In this document: piece after piece, positions 49,099 through 58,003 of the stretch
Position numbering within the stretch: the stretch's first letter is position 1
How the letters are laid out: every line of letters begins with the position of its first letter
From: Peribacillus frigoritolerans
Lineage (GTDB): Bacteria > Bacillota > Bacilli > Bacillales > DSM-1321
NCBI RefSeq assembly: GCF_001636405.1
Contig: NZ_KV440950.1
Coordinates: 2,503,712-2,567,711 of the forward strand
Length of the DNA: 64,000 bases
Direction of reading: 5' to 3'
The notes under the pieces: generated by a model
Seen by the model: only the letters and a program-made list of their open reading frames with translations
Databases searched by the model: none
Told to the model about the DNA's origin: nothing
Position numbers and translations under genes: made by a program

Positions 49099-51798
49099 CT
49101 ATTCTTTAAATTTTAACAATCTTATTGCATTTAAAATAACAATTAATGCAGCACCTGTATCACTTAATACAGCCATCCAAAGTGTAAGCCAGCCAGGAAA
49201 GATTAAGACTAATGCAATTACTTTAATAATTACGGAGAACCATATATTTTGTTTAATAATAGTTAAAGCTTTTCTGCTTAACTTCATTGTATGAGGTAGT
49301 TTATCAAGATTATCAGCCATTAAAACAATATCTGCTGTCTCCATTGCGGTGTCTGTTCCTGCACCGCCCATAGCAATACCTAAATCTGCTGTTGCAAGTG
49401 CTGGAGCATCATTAATACCGTCTCCAACCATTGCTACCTTATGTCCTTCATTTTGTAATTTCTTTATGGCATCTACTTTATCCTCTGGCAACAAATCTGC
49501 GAAATAACGAGTAACATTAGCTTCTGAAGCAATCATTTTTGCAGATCCTTGATTATCCCCGGTTAACATTACAGTTTGGTTAACTCCACTTTGTTTAAGT
49601 GCTTTTAAAGCAGAAGCTGTTGTTTCACGGATGGTATCAGAAACTGCAATTATCCCGATTACTTGATGCTGTGTCCCGATTATAACTACAGTTTTTCCTT
49701 TATTTTGTATCTCTTGAACATGATTTTTTACATCATCTAAGGAAACCTTCATTTCTTCGAAGAGTTTTAAATTACCTCCGTAATAAATATTTCCTTCAAT
49801 AGTCGCTTGAACACCTTTTCCAACGATACTTCTGAATAGCTCGCCAATTTTAGGCTGAATTCCTTTTTCGTTGGCATATCCAACAATTGCTTTGGCTATA
49901 GGATGTGTTGAATAATCTTCTAGTGTTAAGGCAATTGAAAGTAATTCATCTTCTGTTACGTGTAAAGTCTTGATTTCTGTGACTTTAGGCTTTCCTTCAG
50001 TCAAAGTCCCTGTTTTATCAAATGCAATGGCAGTAATGGCACCAGCTTTTTCTAAGAACGTACCACCTTTAATTAAGACACCATTCTTCGCAGCGTTCCC
50101 AATGGCTGATACGATCGCAACAGGAGTCGAAATCACTAAAGCACAAGGGCAAGCTACAACTAGCAATTCGAGTCCCTTATAAAACCAGTCTCCCCAAGTG
50201 CCAAATCCAAGGAGAGGAGGGAGTAACATAATTGCCAATGCTAAAATAAATACAATAGGTGTATAAACACTTGCGAATTTATCTACAAATGCTTCTGTTG
50301 GTGCTTTTTGTTCCTGTGCTTCTTCAACCAAGTGAATAATTTTTGATATGGTGGTATCTTCAACTAACTTAGTCACCTTAATCTCAAGAGAACCATTTTC
50401 ATTTATTGTTCCTGCGTATACTGTGTCACCAATTTCCTTATCAACAGGAATGGACTCTCCAGTAATAGGAGCCTGATTGACGCTTGATTCTCCTTGAATA
50501 ATTTCACCGTCTAATGGAATCTTATCGCCAGGTTTAACAATGATAATGTCACCAATTGTTATTTCTTCAACTGGTTTTTTAATTATCTCTGAACCCACGC
50601 TGACCCAAGCTTCAGGTGGAGCTAAATCCATAAGGTTACGAATCGAATTCCTTGTACGTTCAATTGACTTTGTTTGTAGTAAGTTACCGATTGCAAATAA
50701 CCATACAACAGTAGCACCTTCAAGCCATTCACCTATTAGCGCAGCTCCAATAGCTGCAGCAGACATTAGAACATTCATATCCAATGAACGGCTTTTTATT
50801 GCATAGAATGCACTTTTGACTGGCTTATAACCACTTATAACCATTGCGATAGCATATAGGATCGTCGACATAATAGGAGAAATACCATTAAATGAACCGA
50901 TAAAACCAAGAGCTATTAATACACCAGACAAGATTATTAGGCCATTGTCGCTTTTATTTTTGTTAGTCTGTATCGATTTTTTATTTGACTGTAATGAAGC
51001 TTTAAAGCCAATTTTAGAAACCTCAGAAATAATATTTTCAACACTATCTGAATGTTCGATTTTCATTTTCCCGGTAGAGAAATTTACACTGACATATTTA
51101 ACGCTTGAGAGGGTATTCAAATGGTTTTCTATACTCTTAGCACAACTACCACAGTCCATTCCTTCAATTTCGAACGTTTTTATATTCCCTTTTTGATCTA
51201 AAGGCTCAATAGAATATCCAAGCTTTTTGATTTCACTTTCAATTGGGATAAAAGCATCAAGGTGACTAGCAGCCACCTGCATTTTCGCGGTGCTGTAATT
51301 AACCTTTACCTCAGAGATACCCTTCAATGTACTTAAGCTTTTTTCAATGGTTTTTGCACAAGCCGGACAATCCATTCCGTGAACTCTGTAAGCCATTTTC
51401 TCCCCAGAAGGTAGAGCGTTCGAGATTGTCTCAATTGTCTGCTGTTCATTACTACTACAACAGCTTGTTTGCACTAATGCTTCATCTTCTTTAATTGTTG
51501 TTTTACAGCTACAACAATTAGTGGTTTCTTGCTTTTTTTCACTTGGAAGGGAATTGCTGCAACAGCTTATTTTCTCTAATTCTTTATCTGTTTCCTTTGA
51601 TGTATTACTGCTACAACAACTAGTTTCTGTTTGTATAAAAATAGGTATTGAATTAAAGCTGTTTACTGAATCTTTGTTACTTGAACAACAACTTGTGTTT
51701 TCTTGTTTTAATTCTAAATTGGTGGAGCTACAACAACTATCCGTCCTATTTTCTGTATTTTCGGCATCATTATTTGAATTACAACATTTGTCAGCCAT
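49099..51798 (-). CDS. cadA: Heavy-metal P1B-type ATPase with Cys-rich leader and two HMA domains (CadA/ZntA-like)
   Basis: 899 aa from ATG 51798 (AGGAG 9 nt upstream). Residues 1-120 hold seven Cys-Cys pairs (at 5, 22, 37, 61, 79, 95 and 113), mostly as CCSSN. Two HMA domains follow (GMDCPACAKTIEKSL and GMDCGSCAKSIENHL). Then come six to eight membrane helices with the CPC ion site VVACPCALVIS, phosphorylation motif FDKTGTLTEGKPK, HP motif STHPIAKAI and MVGDGINDAPALA. This class exports Cd, Zn or Pb. It follows the ArsR gene by 11 nt and should be induced by metal. Confidence 0.92.
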   Translation of the reverse strand: MADKCCNSNNDAENTENRTDSCCSSTNLELKQENTSCCSSNKDSVNSFNSIPIFIQTETSCCSSNTSKETDKELEKISCCSNSLPSEKKQETTNCCSCKTTIKEDEALVQTSCCSSNEQQTIETISNALPSGEKMAYRVHGMDCPACAKTIEKSLSTLKGISEVKVNYSTAKMQVAASHLDAFIPIESEIKKLGYSIEPLDQKGNIKTFEIEGMDCGSCAKSIENHLNTLSSVKYVSVNFSTGKMKIEHSDSVENIISEVSKIGFKASLQSNKKSIQTNKNKSDNGLIILSGVLIALGFIGSFNGISPIMSTILYAIAMVISGYKPVKSAFYAIKSRSLDMNVLMSAAAIGAALIGEWLEGATVVWLFAIGNLLQTKSIERTRNSIRNLMDLAPPEAWVSVGSEIIKKPVEEITIGDIIIVKPGDKIPLDGEIIQGESSVNQAPITGESIPVDKEIGDTVYAGTINENGSLEIKVTKLVEDTTISKIIHLVEEAQEQKAPTEAFVDKFASVYTPIVFILALAIMLLPPLLGFGTWGDWFYKGLELLVVACPCALVISTPVAIVSAIGNAAKNGVLIKGGTFLEKAGAITAIAFDKTGTLTEGKPKVTEIKTLHVTEDELLSIALTLEDYSTHPIAKAIVGYANEKGIQPKIGELFRSIVGKGVQATIEGNIYYGGNLKLFEEMKVSLDDVKNHVQEIQNKGKTVVIIGTQHQVIGIIAVSDTIRETTASALKALKQSGVNQTVMLTGDNQGSAKMIASEANVTRYFADLLPEDKVDAIKKLQNEGHKVAMVGDGINDAPALATADLGIAMGGAGTDTAMETADIVLMADNLDKLPHTMKLSRKALTIIKQNIWFSVIIKVIALVLIFPGWLTLWMAVLSDTGAALIVILNAIRLLKFKE

Positions 51799-51809
51799 TT
51801 TAAGCACTC

Positions 51810-52130
51810 CTAATCTATATGACTTTCGCAACATGCAACATCATTTTGAACATCTTCAAGAACTACATCGAACATTGATAATAAATCTCGTATATGTTGA
51901 TTACGTAAGCTATAAAAACAGTATTTCCCTTCATTCCTTCCCACTATAATTCCACAACCCTTTAAACACGCGAGATGCTGTGAAATATTTGATTGATTCC
52001 CCTTGATTTCATCTACAATTTGAGACACAGTTTTTTCCTGACTTTTTATACTTTCGAGGATTTGTATCCTTGTTTTATTAGAAAATCCATGAATTAGCTT
52101 AACCTTCATATCTATATCAGTATTTTGCAT
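51810..52130 (-). CDS. ArsR/SmtB-family metal sensor (CmtR-like)
   Basis: 106 aa from ATG 52130 (AGGAGG 7 nt upstream). The winged helix carries VSQIVDEIKGNQSNISQHLA and the recognition helix continues C55-LKG-C59. CmtR of mycobacteria uses such a CxxxC pair in this helix plus a C-terminal Cys for Cd/Pb. Here Cys100-Cys101 in VACCESH fill that role. It should leave DNA when metal binds, freeing the ATPase gene 11 nt downstream. Two matching operators lie just upstream. Confidence 0.87.
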   Translation of the reverse strand: MQNTDIDMKVKLIHGFSNKTRIQILESIKSQEKTVSQIVDEIKGNQSNISQHLACLKGCGIIVGRNEGKYCFYSLRNQHIRDLLSMFDVVLEDVQNDVACCESHID

Positions 52131-52143
52131 ATATTTACCTCCT

Positions 52144-52201
52144 AACATATTAGACAGGACTAATATGTTTTGTTATCATCATATTAGCAGTAGCTAATAT
52201 G
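52144..52201. promoter_or_regulatory. Two tandem ArsR operators
   Basis: Site 1 (52144-52169) has arms AACATATTAG/CTAATATGTT with a 6-nt spacer. Site 2 (52180-52201) has arms CATATTAG/CTAATATG, also with 6 nt. Their centres are about 34 bp apart, slightly over three helical turns. They lie between the ArsR start and the divergent copC gene, so one or both could control both directions. Confidence 0.78.
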
Positions 52202-52244
52202 TGTGTCAAATTGATGAATTAAATTTGTAAAAGGAGTATCTGGA

Positions 52245-52790
52245 ATGATAAAAAAAGTATCTTTATTATTTTTATTACTTTTCATCTTATTTTCAAAGCA
52301 AGCACTAGCACACACTTCTCTGGAAGACTCAACACCTAAAGATGGTGAAGTAATGACAGAACCCGTTCGGGAGCTAACTTTAATTTTTGGTACAAAAGTT
52401 GAACAGAACAGCAGAATTAGTGTTTCGAATTCAAACGGAGAACCTGTTAAACTAGGAAACTTTGTGATCGAGGAGGAAGAAATGTGGGCAACCTTTTTTC
52501 AACCTTTAAAGAATGGAAATTATAAAGTTGACTGGAAGATCATTGGTGCAGATGGACATCCGATAGAAGGTACGTTTTCTTTTTCAGTAGATGTACCTCA
52601 TGATAAAGCCAGCGTTGAAACGGAAGAGGGAGAACCAAAACAAGAAGATAATCAAGAAAACACTAATAAAAAACCAAAACGTGAAGTACAACAAAGTAAT
52701 GTACCCTCTTATATAATTCCTTCCATTATCGGTGCTTTATTTGTCATAGTTGCTGGGAGTTTCCTATGGTTAATGAGGAGGAAGAAATAA
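52245..52790 (+). CDS. copC: CopC-domain protein, membrane-anchored
   Basis: 181 aa. A signal peptide ends at QALAHTSL, so the mature protein starts with the CopC-type N-terminal His. The CopC beta-barrel (HTSLEDSTPKDGEVM, LTLIFGTKVEQNSR, WKIIGADGHPIEGTFSF) runs to ~125. A polar linker and a final helix (IIPSIIGALFVIVAGSFLWL) with Arg/Lys stop follow. It would bind copper on the outer face of the membrane. copD starts 4 nt later; in YcnJ the two domains are one protein. Confidence 0.88.
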   Translation: MIKKVSLLFLLLFILFSKQALAHTSLEDSTPKDGEVMTEPVRELTLIFGTKVEQNSRISVSNSNGEPVKLGNFVIEEEEMWATFFQPLKNGNYKVDWKIIGADGHPIEGTFSFSVDVPHDKASVETEEGEPKQEDNQENTNKKPKREVQQSNVPSYIIPSIIGALFVIVAGSFLWLMRRKK

Positions 52791-52794
52791 AAAA

Positions 52795-53892
52795 ATGTTA
52801 ATGATTGGAATCATCAGTGAACCATTATTATATCTTTGCTTTTCCCTATTAATTGGTAGTTTCATTCTGCAGCTTGTACCAAGTACCTATAGACCTGATT
52901 TTAATGTCCCTAAAGGTGTATTAATGCTAGCTACAGCCGGTATAGGAATCTTTTCATTTATACCCGTTTTACAAGTGATATTATATCTTTATCAGGACAT
53001 TGGGTTTGTGCAAACACTTAAATCGGTACTTTTTACATTTGAAGTGGGAAAATCCTGGATTTTTACATATTTACTCTCAAATCTATTATTTATTTATATT
53101 GTTTGGTTTGATTACAGAAAGAATCCACTATATGCATACATTGGTATGGTCATTACGTTCATATTAATTCTTGCACTAGGTTGGTCTAGTCATGCTAGTT
53201 CTATTGAGCAATGGATAGGATTCGTTGTACACACTATTCATTTTCTTGCTGTAACCATTTGGGTAGGAATTTTATTCGTGATTAGTTGGGCCTCAAAAAG
53301 TCACTTAAATTGGATGAAATTTTTAAGGTGGTTTACGCCCGTTGCATTAATTTGTTTCTTTATAACCGTTATATCAGGACTTTTTTTAATGACTGTAGTG
53401 ATCGATTATAAAGACTATGCAAATTCTTGGATTCTACCTTATGGACAAGCACTTTTAATTAAACATCTGCTCATTATTCCTTTATTAGCTTATGTCTTTA
53501 TTAATAGCATTTTGATACAAAAAAAAATAAAAAATAATGTTAGTTTTAATCCAAGGCCTTGGACGAAAGCTGAAAGTTTAATTGTATTTCTAATTTTTTC
53601 AGCTACTGCTGTATTAGGGCAACAAGAGCCACCACATGATATTGAAACAACAATAGCATCAACAGGATCATCTGCATTATTTGACCTATTATATCAAGGA
53701 AATATAACACGCGATTTAGTAATAGTTCTTGGTTTTGAATTTAACAGTGTAATGTTAGTAATATTAGCTTTATCCTTCTTGGGATTAACAATATTGTCAT
53801 ACATAAAAAGAGCACCTATCCTTTTAGGTTTCACAATGAGTGCATTAAGTGTGGTAGCTTTTTATTTATCAATAATGGTAAGCATTCAATAA
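52795..53892 (+). CDS. copD: CopD-family copper transport membrane protein
   Basis: 365 aa, about eight to nine transmembrane helices. The CopD core contains HTIHFLAVTIWVGILFV, ISGLFLMTVVIDYKDY, SYGQALLIKHLLIIPLLAY (as YGQALLIKHLLIIPLLAY) and GQQEPPHDIE. Conserved His residues face the outside. CopD proteins are thought to move copper inward, receiving it from CopC. Its RBS AGGAGGAAG lies at the end of copC, implying coupling. bdbD follows 37 nt on. Confidence 0.85.
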   Translation: MLMIGIISEPLLYLCFSLLIGSFILQLVPSTYRPDFNVPKGVLMLATAGIGIFSFIPVLQVILYLYQDIGFVQTLKSVLFTFEVGKSWIFTYLLSNLLFIYIVWFDYRKNPLYAYIGMVITFILILALGWSSHASSIEQWIGFVVHTIHFLAVTIWVGILFVISWASKSHLNWMKFLRWFTPVALICFFITVISGLFLMTVVIDYKDYANSWILPYGQALLIKHLLIIPLLAYVFINSILIQKKIKNNVSFNPRPWTKAESLIVFLIFSATAVLGQQEPPHDIETTIASTGSSALFDLLYQGNITRDLVIVLGFEFNSVMLVILALSFLGLTILSYIKRAPILLGFTMSALSVVAFYLSIMVSIQ

Positions 53893-53929
53893 CATATAAT
53901 TTTATTAAATACATGATACGAGGTGAAAT

Positions 53930-54604
53930 ATGATGAAGAGTAAGAATTCAGGAATGAAAATGGCAGTTATACTCACAATTATAATTTTGGGTGCTCTAGC
54001 TGCATTAGTCGTAATCAACTCCGAAACAAAAAATACAGGAAGCGAAGTAAAAGTACCTTCTATTGAAGGGCAACCAATTTTAGGTGAAGCCAATGCTCCA
54101 GTAACTGTTGTGGAATTTGGTGATTTTAAATGTCCTTCTTGTAAAGCATGGGGGGAAACAATTTTCCCACGATTAGTTTCGGAGTATGTTGACACTGGTA
54201 AGGTGAAATTTTCTTATATAAATGTATTATTTCACGGAGAGGAATCACAATTAGGTTCAATAGCAGCAGAATCGGTGTTAAAAAATTCCCCCGAAGCATA
54301 TTGGGATTTTCACAAAGGACTTTTTAAAGAGCAGCCAAGCCAAAATCATGATGCTTTATGGATTAATCAAGAGAAAATCCTTGAAGTAGCTAGTGGTGTT
54401 CCTGGTATTGATGTAAATAAATTAAAAACAGATATTGAAAAAAAATCAGATCTAGAAGCAGTAAATAAAGATACAGAATTAGTAGAAGAGTTTAACATTC
54501 AACAGACTCCAACAATAATAATAAATGGCATTATGCTAGAAGATCCTTTTGATTATGAAAAAATTAAAACCCATATTGAACAAGAGTTAGAAGGTAATCA
54601 ATAA
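53930..54604 (+). CDS. bdbD: Extracytoplasmic thiol-disulfide oxidoreductase BdbD (DsbA-like)
   Basis: 224 aa. An N-terminal anchor (AVILTIIILGALAALVVI) precedes a DsbA-type thioredoxin fold with FGDFKCPSCKAWGE (C-P-S-C active site) and cis-Pro loop QQTPTIIINGI. BdbD introduces disulfide bonds into exported proteins and is reoxidised by BdbC, whose gene overlaps by one base. Being in a copper operon, it may guard Cys-containing copper proteins. Confidence 0.9.
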   Translation: MMKSKNSGMKMAVILTIIILGALAALVVINSETKNTGSEVKVPSIEGQPILGEANAPVTVVEFGDFKCPSCKAWGETIFPRLVSEYVDTGKVKFSYINVLFHGEESQLGSIAAESVLKNSPEAYWDFHKGLFKEQPSQNHDALWINQEKILEVASGVPGIDVNKLKTDIEKKSDLEAVNKDTELVEEFNIQQTPTIIINGIMLEDPFDYEKIKTHIEQELEGNQ

Positions 54605-55032
54605 TGAGAGAAGTTGTAAACAACTATAATAAACAGCTTTTTCTCTATGTTGCGTGGCTGGTTTCGATGGTGGCTACACTTGGTAGTCTTTATTTCAGTG
54701 AAATACGAGGATTTACTCCTTGTGAACTATGTTGGTACCAACGTATTCTTATGTATCCACTTGCTTTAATACTGGGTATTAGTACATTTCAAAAGGACTT
54801 TTCTGTTAAGAAATTTGTATTACCAATGGCTATTATTGGATGGTTTATTTCTCTCTACCACTACTTAATACAGAAAGTTCCTGGTTTTGCTGAAATAAAG
54901 CCTTGTGTAAATGGTGTACCTTGTAATGCCCAATATATAAACTGGCTTGGCTTTATAACTATCCCATTTTTAGCTTTAATAGCGTTTACGTTAATAATCA
55001 CTTGTATGATTCTTGTAAAAAAAAATAAATAA
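54604..55032 (+). CDS. bdbC: Disulfide bond formation protein BdbC (DsbB-like)
   Basis: 142 aa, four transmembrane helices. The first redox pair lies in TPCELCWYQRI (CxxC), the second in KPCVNGVPCNAQY. BdbC passes electrons from BdbD to quinone. Its ATG overlaps the bdbD stop (TAATG). A strong terminator follows, closing a copC-copD-bdbD-bdbC operon. Confidence 0.92.
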   Translation: MREVVNNYNKQLFLYVAWLVSMVATLGSLYFSEIRGFTPCELCWYQRILMYPLALILGISTFQKDFSVKKFVLPMAIIGWFISLYHYLIQKVPGFAEIKPCVNGVPCNAQYINWLGFITIPFLALIAFTLIITCMILVKKNK

Positions 55033-55033
55033 A

Positions 55034-55069
55034 AAAAAGGGCAATTTTTCGCAGAATTGCCCTTTTTTA
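55034..55069 (+). terminator. Terminator of the copCD-bdbDC operon
   Basis: AAAAAAGGGCAATT and AATTGCCCTTTTTT pair across a TTTCGCAG loop; the right arm carries T6. It may also serve the minus-strand remnant that converges on it. Confidence 0.9.
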
Positions 55070-55073
55070 ATAT

Positions 55074-55244
55074 TCACATAAATTTATCTAATGCACTATT
55101 ACATTCTTCCATTCTGGTTACTGCTTGTTGTTGTAATTCACATTGGAAAAAATCTCGTTTTTGTATTTTCAATAACCATTTTTGTAATCGTTCTAATGCA
55201 GCTTCATTTTCCTCAATTTCTCCAAATGAAAAATTCTCATCAAA
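55074..55244 (-). pseudogene. C-terminal stub of a ChrB-like chromate-resistance protein
   Basis: On the minus strand, right after an in-frame stop at 55245-55247, the frame reads FDENFSFGEIEENEAALERL, QKWLLKIQKRDFFQCELQQQ and ends CNSALDKFM. The pattern FxELEENExxLxRLxxWLxKIxxRDFF is one I associate with the C-terminus of ChrB-type proteins. Only ~56 codons remain, with no start or RBS. A plus-strand frame over the same DNA is discarded. Confidence 0.45.
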
Positions 55245-55276
55245 CTACTTTTAAAAATTGTATACTAAATCTCTAG

Positions 55277-55640
55277 AAAATAACCCTTTTTGCTCAATCT
55301 CTATTCATAATGGATTGTATTTATATATAAGGGCTTTTAGGGGCCATAATTAACTGTGTTCAATCCAACTAAGATAATTGTAGTTTCTTTTCCAAATATT
55401 TGATTAATGTAGATCCGATTTTGTTAGCTTTTCTCAAAAATTTAGGTTACTACATCTAAACAGTGAAAAGTATTGAACCACACATTTAATATTGTACAAT
55501 TTGTATATACTCCGATTCACCCAAATGCGAAGTTTTCACTTATTGAACTGCAATATTCAGGTGGATTTTTTTATCTCCCTGAAAACCTCACTCTTCACCG
55601 AAGTTAAGCAATCATTTCATGCTTTCTACTATCAGTCCGG
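55277..55640. other. Intergenic, nothing recognised
   Basis: AT-rich DNA upstream of topB without credible frames or hairpins. Confidence 0.45.
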
Positions 55641-55735
55641 TAAAAACGAAGTCATATCTAGCCGATTGTGATAATTAAGGTATAATGATAGGGGAAAGAT
55701 ATTTTGTAACGGATTAGGTGAAGATGATCATGAAG
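55641..55735 (+). promoter_or_regulatory. topB promoter and leader (parent copy of the 16.6-kb repeat)
   Basis: TATAAT at 55681-55686 with TTGTGATAA upstream, then AGGTGA at 55716 as RBS. The first 34 nt and the RBS-start block recur at 16628-16681 without the TATAAT portion between them. Confidence 0.65.
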
Positions 55736-57901
55736 CTAATCATTGCGGAGAAACCAGATCAAGGTTCAACGCTAGCGGCTCAATTTAAAACGAAAAAACA
55801 GCAAGGCTATATAGAAATCATGCCGAATGAACTTTTCCCCGATGGAGCTTATGTAACTTGGGCCGTCGGACATTTATGTCAACTTGTTTCGCCGGAAACC
55901 TATCATTCAAAATGGAAAAAATGGTCGATGGAAACGTTGCCGATGATTCCTGAGAAATTTCAATATGAAGTGACACGGCAAAAGGCAAAGCAATTCAATG
56001 TTGTGAAGACTTTGCTTAGGAAAACGGAAGTCGATGAAATCATTCATGCAGGTGATGCCGGGCGTGAAGGAGAATTGATTGTACGCAACATCGTTAACTT
56101 ATGCAATGTCAATAAACCGATGAAACGTTTATGGATATCCTCTTTGACCCCGAAAGCGATTTATGAGGGATTTCAAAATCTGAAGAGCGAAGAAAAAACC
56201 AGGCCGCTTTATTATGAAGCGTATACGAGAGCTTGTGCGGACTGGGTTGTGGGAATGAATGCGTCGCGAGCGTATAGTATTTTATTGAAACAAAGGGGTG
56301 TTTCGGATGTGTTTTCAGCTGGAAGGGTTCAGACACCGACTCTTGCTTTGATAGTGAAGCGGGAAATGGAAATTGAGCAATTCAAGTCTGAACCGTTCTG
56401 GGAAGTGTTCGCAGATTTCAAGATGGACGGTAAGAAATATCAGGGTAAATGGCAGCTGAATAATGATCCGAGAATCAAGACAAAAGAAATGGCTGATAAA
56501 ATTGCCGCTTTTTGTAAGGGTAAGGAAGCTGAAATAGCGGAAATGGATACTGAAAGGAAAGAATTTCAGCCGCCTTTGTTATTTAATCTATCGTCATTGC
56601 AAGCGACAGTGAACAAGATTTATAAATATTCACCGAAACAGACGCTTGATATAGTACAAAGTTTATATCAAAAAGGGATCGTTTCTTATCCACGTTCAGA
56701 TTCCAATTACGTGACGGAAGGGGAAGCCGAAACATTTCCCGATATCTTGCAAAAACTAAGCGGATTTTCAGAATATGAATCCCTGTTTCCTTTGCCACAA
56801 CCGAACATCATGAATAATAAAAGGTTTGTAAATGAAAAAAAAGTGACTGATCACTATGCAATTATCCCGACGGAGCAGGTAATCGACCCGAAGCGGCTTT
56901 CCGCCGAAGAACGGAATATTTATGACTTGGTGGTACGCCGGTTGATTGCGGCCCATTATGAGAAAGCGATTTTCGATTACACCACCATTAAAACGCTCGT
57001 CGATAAGCGTGCGGAATTCATTTCTAAAGGCAAGCAGCAGATTCAAGAGGGATGGCGCAAAGTGATTTTCCAAGATGACAAGGATGATGATATCATTTTA
57101 CCGTCCGTTTCCAAAGGGGATACTGGAAATGTCGCCAATATAAAGGTGAAAGAAGGAAAAACCCAGCCCCCTAAGCGCTATACAGAAGGTCAGCTGATCA
57201 CTTTGATGAAAACAGCCGGAAAGCATCTGGATAATGAAGAGTTAGAAAAAGTACTGATGAAAACCGAGGGCCTCGGAACCGAAGCAACTCGGGCTGGCAT
57301 CATTACCATGCTCAAGGACCGTAAATACATCAATGTCAAAAAAAATCAGGTGTTTGCGACAGATAAAGGGAAAGTGCTGATTACGGCCATCGGGGAGAAA
57401 ATCCTGGCTTCACCCGAGATGACAGCCAAATGGGAACAGCGTTTAAGGGAAATTGGTGAAGGAAAGGCTTCAGCTGGCGGCTTTATGGAGGCTGTTAAAA
57501 AGATGTCGGCAAAAATCATCAGTGATGCCATGGAATCATCGGAAAACTGGGATTTTCAAGGGCTGGATACCGAGTCGATTCAACGGAGCGGCTCTAAAAA
57601 AAGAAGCTCGGCATCTGTGGGCAGCTGTAAACTATGCGGTTCTAAGATTGTCGATAAAGGGGAATTCTATGGATGTGTAAGTTATCAAAAAACAAAGTGT
57701 AACTTCACCATCTCCAAAAAAATCCTTAATAAGAAAATCAGTCAAGCAAATATAAAAAAGCTGTTGGCGAGCGGTGAAACGGATCTGATAAGCGGTTTTA
57801 AAAAAGGGGAAAAGACCTTTGATGCCATTCTATCGTGGTCCGATGCTGAAAAGAAGATCAGTTTTACATTCCCAACAGAACAAAACATCAAGCAAACTTG
57901 A
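55730..57901 (+). CDS. topB: DNA topoisomerase III
   Basis: 723 aa from ATG 55730 (AGGTGA 8 nt upstream). The TOPRIM domain (KLIIAEKPDQGSTLAAQF, HAGDAGREGELIVRN with the DxDxE-type acids) leads to the type IA core. The catalytic Tyr is in QKGIVSYPRSDSNYV, and LGTEATRAGII follows. A C-terminal zinc-ribbon (CKLCGSKIV, YGCVSYQKTKCNFTISK) is present. It decatenates DNA with a single-strand nick. It is monocistronic core gene content. Confidence 0.95.
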   Translation: MKLIIAEKPDQGSTLAAQFKTKKQQGYIEIMPNELFPDGAYVTWAVGHLCQLVSPETYHSKWKKWSMETLPMIPEKFQYEVTRQKAKQFNVVKTLLRKTEVDEIIHAGDAGREGELIVRNIVNLCNVNKPMKRLWISSLTPKAIYEGFQNLKSEEKTRPLYYEAYTRACADWVVGMNASRAYSILLKQRGVSDVFSAGRVQTPTLALIVKREMEIEQFKSEPFWEVFADFKMDGKKYQGKWQLNNDPRIKTKEMADKIAAFCKGKEAEIAEMDTERKEFQPPLLFNLSSLQATVNKIYKYSPKQTLDIVQSLYQKGIVSYPRSDSNYVTEGEAETFPDILQKLSGFSEYESLFPLPQPNIMNNKRFVNEKKVTDHYAIIPTEQVIDPKRLSAEERNIYDLVVRRLIAAHYEKAIFDYTTIKTLVDKRAEFISKGKQQIQEGWRKVIFQDDKDDDIILPSVSKGDTGNVANIKVKEGKTQPPKRYTEGQLITLMKTAGKHLDNEELEKVLMKTEGLGTEATRAGIITMLKDRKYINVKKNQVFATDKGKVLITAIGEKILASPEMTAKWEQRLREIGEGKASAGGFMEAVKKMSAKIISDAMESSENWDFQGLDTESIQRSGSKKRSSASVGSCKLCGSKIVDKGEFYGCVSYQKTKCNFTISKKILNKKISQANIKKLLASGETDLISGFKKGEKTFDAILSWSDAEKKISFTFPTEQNIKQT

Positions 57902-58003
57902 GAAGAAACATCATTAAAGGCGCCCTGAGACTTATATCTTCTTGTTTCGGGGCCGTTAATATAGTAAAATTTTTAGATATGCGTTTGAATGGGAGGATTC
58001 CGA

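Noticed and set aside
55057..55276. Two plus-strand frames of 61-65 codons
   Set aside because: Antisense to the ChrB-like remnant, which gives a far more protein-like sequence.
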